A stretch of 64,000 nt of DNA from Corella eumyota (taxonomy: Eukaryota; Chordata; Ascidiacea; Phlebobranchia; Corellidae): NCBI GenBank assembly GCA_963082875.1, contig OY720098.1:3348001-3412000 (forward strand), read 5' to 3'. The position numbers and the translations under genes were made by a program. A model generated the notes under the pieces. That model did no database searches. It was given only the letters and a program-made list of their open reading frames with translations, and was not told the origin of the DNA. Below, one piece after another: positions 22,601-36,900 of this stretch; within the stretch, counting starts at the first letter, position 1, and each line of letters starts with the position of its first letter.

Positions 22601-25600
22601 TAAAAATTACCTCAAACTTTTGTTTTACTGAAAATTTTTGCGAAATGTTTTATCTTGAATGTTAGTTAGGCCAATGTGCGTCTAATAAAATACAAAATTT
22701 TAGGTTTTAAGATTTCATAAATTTTTAATAAAAGTTTCATAACTTTTATAAATATTAATATTTTTGAAAAATATTTTGTAAACACGGTAATTGGACCTGT
22801 GCGGTTCTAATACAACAATTATTTTTCGATTTAAAATTTTTAATTTTTTTACAAAAAATTTGTATGCAATATCATTGGCCAAAAATATCACGTGACCTAA
22901 TTAAACCCAAAATAAAAATTACCTCAAACTTTTGTTTTACTGAAAATTTTCGCGAAATGTTTTATCTTGAATGTTAGTTAGGCCAATGTGCGTCTAATAA
23001 AATACAAAATTTTAGGTTTTGAGATTTCATAAATTTTTAATAAAAGTTTCATAACTTTTATGAATATTAATATTTTCGAAAAATATTTTGTAAACACGGT
23101 AATTGGACCTGTGCGGTTCTAACACAACAATTATTTTTCGATTTAAAATTTTTAATTTTTTTCAAAAAATTTGTATGCAATATCATTGGCCAAAAATATC
23201 ACGTGACCTAATGAAAACCAAAATAAAAATTACCTCAAACTTTTGTTTTACTGAAAATTTTCGCGAAATGTTTTATCTTGAATGTTAGTTAGGCCAATGC
23301 GCGTCTAATAAAATACAAAATTTTAGGTTTTGAGATTTCATAAATTTTTAATAAAAGTTTCGTAACTTTTATGAATATTAATATTTTCGAAAAATATTTT
23401 GTAAACACGGTAATTGGACCTGTGCGGTTCTAACACAACAATTATTTTTTGATTTAAAATTTTTTATTTTTTTAAAAAAAATTTGTGTGCAATATCATTG
23501 GCCAAAAATATCACGTGACCTAATTAAACCCAAAATAAAAATTACCTCAAACTTTTGTATTACTGAAAAGTTTTGCGAAATGTTTTATCTTGAATGTTAG
23601 TTAGGCCAATGCGCGTGCAATAAAATACAAAATTTTAGGTTTTGAGATTTCATAAATTTTTAATAAAAGTTTCATAACTTTTATGAATATTAATATTTTT
23701 GAAAAATATTTTGTAAACACGGTAATTGGACCTGTGCGGTTCTAACACAACAATTATTTTTTGATTTAAAATTTTTAATTATTTTTCAAAAAATTTGTAT
23801 GCAATATCATTGGCCAAAAATATCACGTGACCTAATTAAACCCAAAATAAAAATTACCTCAAACTTTTGTTTTACTGAAAATTTTTGCGAAATGTTTTAT
23901 CTTGAATGTTAGTTAGGCCAATGCGCGTGCAATAAAATACAAAATTTTAGGTTTTGAGATTTCATAAATTTTTAATAAAAGTTTCATAACTTTTATGAAT
24001 ATTAATATTTTCGAAAAATATTTTGTAAACACGGTAATTGGACCTGTGCGGTTCTAACACAACAATTATTTTTTGATTTAAAATTTTTTATTTTTTTTTT
24101 TTAAATTTGTATGCAATATCATTGGCCAAAAATATCACGTGACCTAATTAAACCCAAAATAAAAATTACCTCAAACTTTTGTATTACTGAAAAGTTTTGC
24201 GAAATGTTTTATCTTGAATGTTAGTTAGGCCAATGCGCGTCTAATAAAATACAAAATTTTAGGTTTTGAGATTTCATAAATTTTTAATAAAAGTTTCATA
24301 ACTTTTATAAATATTAATATTTTTGAAAAATATTTTGTAAACACGGTAATTGGACCTGTGCGGTTCTAACACAACAATTATTTTTCGATTTAAAATTTTT
24401 AATTTTTTTACAAAAAATTTGTATGCAATATCATTGGCCAAAAATATCACGTGACCTAATTAAACCCAAAATAAAAATTACCTCAAACTTTTGTTTTACT
24501 GAAAATTTTCGCGAAATGTTTTATCTTGAATGTTAGTTAGGCCAATGTGCGTCTAATAAAATACAAAATTTTAGGTTTTGAGATTTCATAAATTTTTAAT
24601 AAAAGTTTCATAACTTTTATGAATATTAATATTTTCGAAAAATATTTTGTAAACACGGTAATTGGACCTGTGCGGTTCTAACACAACAATTATTTTTTGA
24701 TTTAAAATTTTTTATTTTTTTTTTTAAAATTTGTGTGCAATATCATTGGCCAAAAATATCACGTGACCTAATTAAACCCAAAATAAAAATTACCTCAAAC
24801 TTTTGTATTACTGAAAAGTTTTGCGAAATGGTTTATCTTGAATGTTAGTTAGGCCAATGCGCGTCTAATAAAATACAAAATTTTAGGTTTTGAGATTTCA
24901 TAAATTTTTAATAAAAGTTTCATAACTTTTATAAATATTAATATTTTTGAAAAATATTTTGTAAACACGGTAATTGGACCTGTGCGGTTCTAACACAACA
25001 ATTATTTTTCGATTTAAAATTTTTTTTCAAAAAATTTGTATGCAATATCATTGGCCAAAAATATCACGTGACCTAATTAAACCCAAAATAAAAATTATCT
25101 CAAACTTTTGTTTTACTGAAAATTTTCGCAAAATGTTTTATCTTGAATGTTAGTTAGGCCAATGTGCGTCTAATAAAATACAAAATTTTAGGTTTTGAGA
25201 TTTCATAAATTTTTAATAAAAGTTTCATAACTTTTATGAATATTAATATTTTCGAAAAATATTTTGTAAACACGGTAATTGGACCTGTGCGGTTCTAACA
25301 CAACAATTATTTTTCGATTTAAAATTTTTAATTTTTTTCAAAAAATTTGTATGCAATATCATTGGCCAAAAATATCACGTGACCTAATGAAAACCAAAAT
25401 AAAAATTACCTCAAACTTTTGTTTTACTGAAAATTTTCGCGAAATGTTTTATCTTGAATGTTAGTTAGGCCAATGCGCGTGTAATAAAATACAAAATTTT
25501 AGGTTTTGAGATTTCATAAATTTTTAATAAAAGTTTCATAACTTTTATGAATATTAATATTTTCGAAAAAAATTTTGTAAACACGGTAATTGGACCTGTG

Positions 25601-27554
25601 CGGTTCTAACACAACAATTATTTTTTGATTTAAAATTTTTTACTTTTTTAAAAAAAATTTGTGTGCAATATCATTGGCCAAAAATATCACGTGACCTAAT
25701 TAAACCCAAAATAAAAATTACCTCAAACTTTTGTATTACTGAAAATATTTGCGAAATGTTTTATCTTGAATGTTAGTTAGGCCAATGCGCGTCTAATAAA
25801 ATACAAAATTTTAGGTTTTGAGATTTCATAAATTTTTAATAAAAGTTTCATAACTTTTATAAATATTAATATTTTTGAAAAATATTTTGTAAACACGGTA
25901 ATTGGACCTGTGCGGTTCTAACACAACAATTATTTTTCGATTTAAAATTTTTAATTTTTTTCAAAAAATTTGTATGCAATATCATTGGCCAAAAATATCA
26001 CGTGACCAAATGAAAACCAAAATAAAAATTACCTCAAACTTTTGTTTTACTGAAAATTTTCGCGAAATGTTTTATCTTGAATGTTAGTTAGGCAAATGCA
26101 CGTGTAATAAAATACAAAATTTTAGGTTTTGAGATTTCATAAATTTTTAATAAAAGTTTCATAACTTTTATGAATATTAATATTTTCGAAAAATATTTTG
26201 TAAACACGGTAATTGGACCTGTGCGGTTCTAACACAACAATTATTTTTCGATTTAAAATTTTTAATTTTTTTACAAAAAATTTGTATGCAATGTCATTGG
26301 CCAAAAATATCACGTGACCTAATGAAACCCAAAATAAAAATTACCTCAAACTTTTGTTTTACTGAAAATTTTTGCGAAATGTTTTATCTTGAATGTTAGT
26401 TAGGCCAATGTGCGTCTAATAAAATACAAAATTTTAGGTTTTGAGATTTCATAAATTTTTAATAAAAGTTTCATAACTTTTATGAATATTAATATTTTCG
26501 AAAAATATTTTGTAAACACGGTAATTGGACCTGTGCGGTTCTAACACAACAATTGTTTTTCGATTTAAAATTTTTAATTTTTTTACAAAAAATTTGTATG
26601 CAATGTCATTGGCCAAAAATATCACGTGACCTAATGAAACCCAAAATAAAAATTACCTCAAACTTTTGTTTTACTGAAAATTTTTGCGAAATGTTTTATC
26701 TTGAATGTTAGTTAGGCCAATGTGCGTCTAATAAAATACAAAATTTTAGGTTTTGAGATTTCATAAATTTTTAATAAAAGTTTCATAACTTTTATGAATA
26801 TTAATATTTTCGAAAAATATTTTGTAAACACGGTAATTGGACCTGTGCGGTTCTAACACAACAATTGTTTTTCGATTTAAAATTTTTTATTTTTTTTCAA
26901 AAAATTTGTATGCAATATCATTGGCCAAAAATATCACGTGACCTAATTAAACCCAAAATAAAAATTACCTCAAACTTTTGTTTTACTGAAAATTTTCGCG
27001 AAATGTTTTGCCTTGAATGTTAGTTAGGCCAATGTGCGTCTAATAAAATACAAAATTTTAGGTTTTGAGATTTCATAAATTTTTAATAAAAGTTTCATAA
27101 CTTTTATGAATATTAATATTTTCGAAAAATATTTTGTAAACACGGTAATTGGACATGTGCGGTTCTAACACAACAATTATTTTTCGATTTAAAATTTTTA
27201 ATTTTTTTCAAAAAATTTGTATGCAATATCATTGGCCAAAAATATCACGTGACCTAAGGAAAACCAAAATAAAAATTACCTCAAACTTTTGTTTTACTGA
27301 AAATTTTCGCGAAATGTTTTATCTTGAATGTTAGTTAGGCAAATGCGCGTGTAATAAAATACAAAATTTTAGGTTTTGAGATTTCATAAATTTTTAATAA
27401 AAGTTTCATAACTTTTATGAATATTAATATTTTCGAAAAATATTTTGTAAACACGGTAATTGGACCTGTGCGGTTCTAACACAACAATTATTTTTCGATT
27501 TAAAATTTTTACTTTTTTTCAAAAAATTTGTATGCAATATCATTGGCCAAAAAT

Positions 27555-27564
27555 ATCACGTGAC
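27555..27564. promoter_or_regulatory. E-box (TCACGTGACC) in a typical satellite monomer
   Basis: TCACGTGACC follows ATTGGCC by nine bases. TCACGTGA/C is the core bound by bHLH-zip factors of the USF and MITF/TFE groups, and ATTGG is the NF-Y CCAAT box. The pair recurs every 311 bases through the array. Binding is inference. Confidence 0.4.
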
Positions 27565-27715
27565 CTAATGAAAACCAAAATAAAAATTACCTCAAACTTT
27601 TGTTTTACTGAAAATTTTCGCGAAATGTTTTATCTTGAATGTTAGTTAGGCCAATGTGCATGTAATAAAATACAAAATTTTAGGTTTTGAGATTTCATAA
27701 ATTTTTAATAAAAGT

Positions 27716-27755
27716 TTCATAACTTTTATGAATATTAATATTTTCGAAAAATATT
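27716..27755. repeat. Overlapping dyads within a typical satellite monomer
   Basis: Representative unit: TTCATAACTTTTATGAA (27716-27732, 7-bp arms, 3-base loop), AATATTAATATT (27731-27742, perfect palindrome) and AATATTTTCGAAAAATATT (27737-27755, near-perfect palindrome) overlap. The same cluster is present in nearly all monomers, with changes mainly at the TTCGAA CpG. Confidence 0.8.
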
Positions 27756-29490
27756 TTGTAAACACGGTAATTGGACCTGTGCGGTTCTAACACAACAATT
27801 ATTTTTCGATTTAAAATTTTTAATTTTTTTCAAAAAATTTGTATGCAATATCATTGGCCAAAAATATCACGTGACCTAATGAAAACCAAAATAAAAATTA
27901 CCTCAAACTTTTGTTTTACTGAAAATTTTCGCGAAATGTTTTATCTTGAATGTTAGTTAGGCCAATGTGCGTGTAATAAAATACAAAATTTTAGGTTTTG
28001 AGATTTCATAAATTTTTAATAAAAGTTTCATAACTTTTATGAATATTAATATTTTCGAAAAATATTTTGTAAACACGGTAATTGGACCTGTGCGGTTCTA
28101 ACACAACAATTATTTTTCGATTTAAAATTTTTTATTTTTTTTCAAAAAATTTGTATGCAATATCATTGGCCAAAAATATCACGTGACCTAATTAAACCCA
28201 AAATAAAAATTATCTCAAACTTTTGTTTTACTGAAAATTTTCGCGAAATGTTTTATCTTGAATGTTAGTTAGGCCAATGTGCGTCTAATAAAATACAAAA
28301 TTTTAGGTTTTACGATTTCATAAATTTTTAATAAAAGTTTCATAACTTTTATGAATATTAATATTTTCGAAAAATATTTTGTAAACACGGTAATTGGACC
28401 TGTGCGGTTCTAACACAACAATTATTTTTCGATTTAAAATTTTTAATTTTTTTCAAAAAATTTGTATGCAATATCATTGGCCAAAAATATCACGTGACCT
28501 AAGGAAAACCAAAATAAAAATCACCTCAAACTTTTGTTTTACTGAAAATTTTTGCGAAATGTTTTATCTTGAATGTTAGTTAGGCAAATGCGCGTCTAAT
28601 AAAATACAAAATTTTAGGTTTTGAGATTTCATAAATTTTTAATAAAATTTTCATAACTTTTATGAATATTAATATTTTCGAAAAATATTTTGTAAACACG
28701 GTAATTGGACCTGTGCGGTTCTAACACAACAATTATTTTTCGATTTAAAATTTTTTATTTTTTTCAAAAAATTTGTATGCAATATCATTGGCCAAAAATA
28801 TCACGTGACCTAAGGAAAACCAAAATAAAAATCACCTCAAACTTTTGTTTTACTGAAAATTTTCGCGAAATGTTTTATCTTGAATGTTAGTTAGGCCAAT
28901 GCGCGTCTAATAAAATACAAAATTTTAGGTTTTGAGATTTCATAAATTTTTAATAAAAGTTTCGTAACTTTTATGAATATTAATATTTTCGAAAAATATT
29001 TTGTAAACACGGTAATTGGACCTGTGCGGTTCTAACACAACAATTATTTTTTGATTTAAAATTTTTTATTTTTTTAAAAAAAATTTGTGTGCAATATCAT
29101 TGGCCAAAAATATCACGTGACCTAATTAAACCCAAAATAAAAATTACCTCAAATTTTTTTGTATTACTGAAAAGTTTTGCGAAATGTTTTATCTTGAATG
29201 TTAGTTAGGCCAATGCGCGTCTAATAAAATACAAAATTTTAGGTTTTGAGACTTCCTAAATTTTTAATAAAAGTTTCATAACTTTTATAAATATTAATAT
29301 TTTTGAAAAATATTTTGTAAACACGGTAATTGGACCTGTGCGGTTCTAACACAACAATTATTTTTCGATTTAAAATTTTTACTTTTTTTCAAAAAATTTG
29401 TATGCAATATCATTGGCCAAAAATATCACGTGACCTAATGAAAACCAAAATAAAAATTACCTCAAACTTTTGTTTTACTGAAAATTTTCG

Positions 29491-32400
29491 CGAAATGTTT
29501 TATCTTGAATGTTAGTTAGGCCAATGTGCGTCTAATAAAATACAAAATTTTAGGTTTTGAGATTTCATAAATTTTTAATAAAAGTTTCATAACTTTTATG
29601 AATATTAATATTTTCGAAAAATATTTTGTAAACACGGTAATTGGACCTGTGCGGTTCTAACACAACAATTATTTTTCATTGGCCTAATTAACATTTTTGA
29701 GATTTCATAAATTTTTAATAAAAGTTTCATAACTTTTATGAATATTAATATTTTCGAAAAACATTTTGTAAACACGGTAATTGGACCTGTGCGGTTCTAA
29801 CACAACAATTATTTTTCGATTTAAAATTTTTTATTTTTTTCAAAAAATTTGTATGCAATATCATTGGCCAAAAATATCACGTGACCTAAGGAAAACCAAA
29901 ATAAAAATTACCTCAAACTTTTGTTTTACTGAAAATTTTCGCGAAATGTTTTATCTTGAATGTTAGTTAGGCCAATGTGCGTGTAATAAAATACAAAATT
30001 TTAGGTTTTGAGATTTCATAAATTTTTAATAAAAGTTTCATAACTTTTATGAATATTAATATTTTCAAAAAATATTTTGTAAACACGGTAATTGGACCTG
30101 TGCGGTTCTAACACAACAATTATTTTTCGATTTAAAATTTTTAATTTTTTTCAAAAAATTTGTATGCAATATCATTGGCCAAAATATCACGTGACCTAAT
30201 GAAAACCAAAATAAAAATTACCTCAAACTTTTGTTTTACTGAAAATTTTCGCGAAATGTTTTATCTTGAATGTTAGTTAGGCCAATGTGCATGTAATAAA
30301 ATACAAAATTTTAGGTTTTGAGATTTCATAAATTTTTAATAAAAGTTTCATAACTTTTATGAATATTAATATTTTCGAAAAATATTTTGTAAACACGGTA
30401 ATTGGACCTGTGCGGTTCTAACACAACAATTATTTTTCGATTTAAAATTTTTTATTTTTTTTCAAAAAATTTGTATGCAATATCATTGGCCAAAAATATC
30501 ACGTGACCTAATTAAACCCAGAATAAAAATTATCTCAAACTTTTGTTTTACTGAAAATTTTCGCGAAATGTTTTATCTTGAATGTTAGTTAGGCCAATGT
30601 GCTTGTAATAAAATACAAAATTTTAGGTTTTGAGATTTCATAAATTTTTAATAAAATTTTCATAACTTTTATGAATATTAATATTTTCGAAAAATATTTT
30701 GTAAACACGGTAATTGGACCTGTGCGGTTCTAACACAACAATTATTTTTCGATTTAAAATTTTTAATTTTTTTCAAAAAATTTGTATGCAATATCATTGG
30801 CCAAAAATATCACGTGACCTAATGAAAACCAAAATAAAAATTACCTCAAACTTTTGTTTTACTGAAAATTTTCGCGAAATGTTTTATCTTGAATGTTAGT
30901 TAGGCCAATGTGCGTGTAATAAAATACAAAATTTTAGGTTTTGAGATTTCATAAATTTTTAATAAAAGTTTCATAACTTTTATGAATATTAATATTTTCG
31001 AAAAATATTTTGTAAACACGGTAATTGGACCTGTGCGGTTCTAACACAACAATTATTTTTCGATTTAAAATTTTTTATTTTTTTTCAAAAAATTTGTATG
31101 CAATATCATTGGCCAAAAATATCACGTGACCTAATTAAACCCAAAATAAAAATTATCTCAAACTTTTGTTTTACTGAAAATTTTCGCGAAATGTTTTATC
31201 TTGAATGTTAGTTAGGCCAATGCGCGTCTAATAAAATACAAAATTTTAGGTTTTACGATTTCATAAATTTTTAATAAAAGTTTCATAACTTTTATGAATA
31301 TTAATATTTTTGAAAAATATTTTGTAAACACGGTAATTGGACCTGTGCGGTTCTAACACAACAATTATTTTTCGATTTAAAATTTTTAATTTTTTTCAAA
31401 AAATTTGTATGCAATATCATTGGCCAAAAATATCACGTGACCTAAGGAAAACCAAAATAAAAATTACCTCAAACTTTTGTTTTACTGAAAATTTTTGCGA
31501 AATGTTTTATCTTGAATGTTAGTTAGGCCAATGTGCGTCTAATAAAATACAAAATTTTAGGTTTTGAGATTTCATAAATTTTTAATAAAAGTTTCATAAC
31601 TTTTATGAATATTAATATTTTCGAAAAATATTTTGTAAACACGGTAATTGGACCTGTGCGGTTCTAACACAACAATTATTTTTCGATTTAAAATTTTTAA
31701 TTTTTTTCAAAAAATTTGTATGCAATATCATTGGCCAAAAATATCACGTGACCTAATTAAACCCAAAATAAAAATTACCTCAAACTTTTGTTTTACTGAA
31801 AATTTTCGCGAAATGTTTTATCTTGAATGTTAGTTAGGCCAATGTGCGTGTAATAAAATACAAAATTTTAGGTTTTGAGATTTCATAAATTTTTAATAAA
31901 AGTTTCATAACTTTTATGAATATTAATATTTTCGAAAAATATTTTGTAAACACGGTAATTGGACCTGTGCGGTTCTAACACAACAATTATTTTTTGATTT
32001 AAAATTTTTTATTTTTTTAAAAAAAATTTGTGTGCAATATCATTGGCCAAAAATATCACGTGACCTAATTAAACCCAAAATAAAAATTACCTCAAATTTT
32101 TTTGTATTACTGAAAAGTTTTGCGAAATGTTTTATCTTGAATGTTAGTTAGGCCAATGCGCGTCTAATAAAATACAAAATTTTAGGTTTTACGATTTCAT
32201 AAATTTTTAATAAAAGTTTCATAACTTTTATGAATATTAATATTTTTGAAAAATATTTTGTAAACACGGTAATTGGACCTGTGCGGTTCTAACACAACAA
32301 TTATTTTTCGATTTAAAATTTTTAATTTTTTTCAAAAAATTTGTATGCAATATCATTGGCCAAAAATATCACGTGACCTAAGGAAAACCAAAATAAAAAT

Positions 32401-33938
32401 TACCTCAAACTTTTGTTTTACTGAAAATTTTTGCGAAATGTTTTATCTTGAATGTTAGTTAGGCCAATGTGCGTCTAATAAAATACAAAATTTTAGGTTT
32501 TGAGATTTCATAAATTTTTAATAAAAGTTTCATAACTTTTATGAATATTAATATTTTCGAAAAATATTTTGTAAACACGGTAATTGGACCTGTGCGGTTC
32601 TAACACAACAATTATTTTTCGATTTAAAATTTTTAATTTTTTTCAAAAAATTTGTATGCAATATCATTGGCCAAAAATATCACGTGACCTAATTAAACCC
32701 AAAATAAAAATTACCTCAAACTTTTGTTTTACTGAAAATTTTCGCGAAATGTTTTATCTTGAATGTTAGTTAGGCCAATGTGCGTGTAATAAAATACAAA
32801 ATTTTAGGTTTTGAGATTTCATAAATTTTTAATAAAAGTTTCATAACTTTTATGAATATTAATATTTTCAAAAAATATTTTGTAAACACGGTAATTGGAC
32901 CTGTGCGGTTCTAACACAACAATTATTTTTTGATTTAAAATTTTTTATTTTTTTAAAAAAAATTTGTGTGCAATATCATTGGCCAAAAATATCACGTGAC
33001 CTAATTAAACCCAAAATAAAAATTACCTCAAATTTTTTTGTATTACTGAAAAGTTTTGCGAAATGTTTTATCTTGAATGTTAGTTAGGCCAATGCGCGTC
33101 TAATAAAATACAAAATTTTAGGTTTTGAGACTTCCTAAATTTTTAATAAAAGTTTCATAACTTTTATAAATATTAATATTTTTGAAAAATATTTTGTAAA
33201 CACGGTAATTGGACCTGTGCGGTTCTAACACAACAATTATTTTTTGATTTAAAATTTTTAATTTTTTTCAAACAATTTGTATGCAATATCATTGGCCAAA
33301 AATATCACGTGACCTAATGAAAACCAAAATAAAAATTACCTCAAACTTTTGTTTTACTGAAAATTTTCGCGAAATGTTTTATCTTGAATGTTAGTTAGGC
33401 CAATGTGCGTCTAATAAAATACAAAATTTTAGGTTTTGAGATTTCATAAATTTTTAATAAAAGTTTCATAACTTTTATGAATATTAATATTTTCGAAAAA
33501 TATTTTGTAAACACGGTAATTGGACCTGTGCGGTTCTAACACAACAATTATTTTTCGATTTAAAATTTTTAATTTTTTTCAAAAAACTTGTATGCAATAT
33601 CATTGGCCAAAAATATCACGTGACCTAATGAAAACCAAAATAAAAATTACCTCAAACTTTTGTTTTACTGAAAATTTTCGCGAAATGTTTTATCTTGAAT
33701 GTTAGTTAGGCCAATGTGCGTCTAATAAAATACAAAATTTTAGGTTTTGAGATTTCATAAATTTTTAATAAAAGTTTCATAACTTTTATGAATATTAATA
33801 TTTTCGAAAAATATTTTGTAAACACGGTAATTGGACCTGTGCGGTTCTAACACAACAATTATTTTTCGATTTAAAATTTTTTATTTTTTTTCAAAAAATT
33901 TGTATGCAATATCATTGGCCAAAAATATCACGTGACCT
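29491..33938 (+). repeat. Higher-order block A, first copy
   Basis: This run of monomers recurs immediately downstream at 33993-38440 with a constant shift of 4502 bases. Markers shared at that shift include a shortened 140-base monomer, the 1-base-shorter GGCCAAAATATCACG unit (30178 and 34680), CCCAGAATAAAAATTATC and CAAAAAACTTGTATGC. At least one base differs between copies (near 31494 and 35996), so they are not identical sequence. Confidence 0.85.
29641..29780 (+). repeat. Shortened satellite monomer (140 bp)
   Basis: About 171 bases are missing between ACAACAATTATTTTTC and TTTTGAGATTTC, and the join reads ATTGGCCTAATTAACA. The deletion removes the E-box and CTCAAAC regions. It serves as a marker for block A. 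Confidence 0.9.
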
Positions 33939-33992
33939 AAGGAAAACCAAAATAAAAATTACCTCAAACTTTTGTTTTACTGAAAATTTTTG

Positions 33993-36900
33993 CGAAATGT
34001 TTTATCTTGAATGTTAGTTAGGCCAATGTGCGTCTAATAAAATACAAAATTTTAGGTTTTGAGATTTCATAAATTTTTAATAAAAGTTTCATAACTTTTA
34101 TGAATATTAATATTTTCGAAAAATATTTTGTAAACACGGTAATTGGACCTGTGCGGTTCTAACACAACAATTATTTTTCATTGGCCTAATTAACATTTTT
34201 GAGATTTCATAAATTTTTAATAAAAGTTTCATAACTTTTATGAATATTAATATTTTCGAAAAACATTTTGTAAACACGGTAATTGGACCTGTGCGGTTCT
34301 AACACAACAATTATTTTTCGATTTAAAATTTTTTATTTTTTTCAAAAAATTTGTATGCAATATCATTGGCCAAAAATATCACGTGACCTAAGGAAAACCA
34401 AAATAAAAATTACCTCAAACTTTTGTTTTACTGAAAATTTTCGCGAAATGTTTTATCTTGAATGTTAGTTAGGCCAATGTGCGTGTAATAAAATACAAAA
34501 TTTTAGGTTTTGAGATTTCATAAATTTTTAATAAAAGTTTCATAACTTTTATGAATATTAATATTTTCAAAAAATATTTTGTAAACACGGTAATTGGACC
34601 TGTGCGGTTCTAACACAACAATTATTTTTCGATTTAAAATTTTTAATTTTTTTCAAAAAATTTGTATGCAATATCATTGGCCAAAATATCACGTGACCTA
34701 ATGAAAACCAAAATAAAAATTACCTCAAACTTTTGTTTTACTGAAAATTTTCGCGAAATGTTTTATCTTGAATGTTAGTTAGGCCAATGTGCATGTAATA
34801 AAATACAAAATTTTAGGTTTTGAGATTTCATAAATTTTTAATAAAAGTTTCATAACTTTTATGAATATTAATATTTTCGAAAAATATTTTGTAAACACGG
34901 TAATTGGACCTGTGCGGTTCTAACACAACAATTATTTTTCGATTTAAAATTTTTTATTTTTTTTCAAAAAATTTGTATGCAATATCATTGGCCAAAAATA
35001 TCACGTGACCTAATTAAACCCAGAATAAAAATTATCTCAAACTTTTGTTTTACTGAAAATTTTCGCGAAATGTTTTATCTTGAATGTTAGTTAGGCCAAT
35101 GTGCTTGTAATAAAATACAAAATTTTAGGTTTTGAGATTTCATAAATTTTTAATAAAATTTTCATAACTTTTATGAATATTAATATTTTCGAAAAATATT
35201 TTGTAAACACGGTAATTGGACCTGTGCGGTTCTAACACAACAATTATTTTTCGATTTAAAATTTTTAATTTTTTTCAAAAAATTTGTATGCAATATCATT
35301 GGCCAAAAATATCACGTGACCTAATGAAAACCAAAATAAAAATTACCTCAAACTTTTGTTTTACTGAAAATTTTCGCGAAATGTTTTATCTTGAATGTTA
35401 GTTAGGCCAATGTGCGTGTAATAAAATACAAAATTTTAGGTTTTGAGATTTCATAAATTTTTAATAAAAGTTTCATAACTTTTATGAATATTAATATTTT
35501 CGAAAAATATTTTGTAAACACGGTAATTGGACCTGTGCGGTTCTAACACAACAATTATTTTTCGATTTAAAATTTTTTATTTTTTTTCAAAAAATTTGTA
35601 TGCAATATCATTGGCCAAAAATATCACGTGACCTAATTAAACCCAAAATAAAAATTATCTCAAACTTTTGTTTTACTGAAAATTTTCGCGAAATGTTTTA
35701 TCTTGAATGTTAGTTAGGCCAATGCGCGTCTAATAAAATACAAAATTTTAGGTTTTACGATTTCATAAATTTTTAATAAAAGTTTCATAACTTTTATGAA
35801 TATTAATATTTTTGAAAAATATTTTGTAAACACGGTAATTGGACCTGTGCGGTTCTAACACAACAATTATTTTTCGATTTAAAATTTTTAATTTTTTTCA
35901 AAAAATTTGTATGCAATATCATTGGCCAAAAATATCACGTGACCTAAGGAAAACCAAAATAAAAATTACCTCAAACTTTTGTTTTACTGAAAATTTTCGC
36001 GAAATGTTTTATCTTGAATGTTAGTTAGGCCAATGTGCGTCTAATAAAATACAAAATTTTAGGTTTTGAGATTTCATAAATTTTTAATAAAAGTTTCATA
36101 ACTTTTATGAATATTAATATTTTCGAAAAATATTTTGTAAACACGGTAATTGGACCTGTGCGGTTCTAACACAACAATTATTTTTCGATTTAAAATTTTT
36201 AATTTTTTTCAAAAAATTTGTATGCAATATCATTGGCCAAAAATATCACGTGACCTAATTAAACCCAAAATAAAAATTACCTCAAACTTTTGTTTTACTG
36301 AAAATTTTCGCGAAATGTTTTATCTTGAATGTTAGTTAGGCCAATGTGCGTGTAATAAAATACAAAATTTTAGGTTTTGAGATTTCATAAATTTTTAATA
36401 AAAGTTTCATAACTTTTATGAATATTAATATTTTCGAAAAATATTTTGTAAACACGGTAATTGGACCTGTGCGGTTCTAACACAACAATTATTTTTTGAT
36501 TTAAAATTTTTTATTTTTTTAAAAAAAATTTGTGTGCAATATCATTGGCCAAAAATATCACGTGACCTAATTAAACCCAAAATAAAAATTACCTCAAATT
36601 TTTTTGTATTACTGAAAAGTTTTGCGAAATGTTTTATCTTGAATGTTAGTTAGGCCAATGCGCGTCTAATAAAATACAAAATTTTAGGTTTTACGATTTC
36701 ATAAATTTTTAATAAAAGTTTCATAACTTTTATGAATATTAATATTTTTGAAAAATATTTTGTAAACACGGTAATTGGACCTGTGCGGTTCTAACACAAC
36801 AATTATTTTTCGATTTAAAATTTTTAATTTTTTTCAAAAAATTTGTATGCAATATCATTGGCCAAAAATATCACGTGACCTAAGGAAAACCAAAATAAAA

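Noticed and set aside
27771-27800. RNA polymerase III promoter in the monomer (B-box-like GGTTCTAACAC)
   Set aside because: The match to GGTTCRANNCC is partial and no A-box stands at a suitable distance upstream, unlike the two tRNA-like segments at 15.5 and 17.5 kb.
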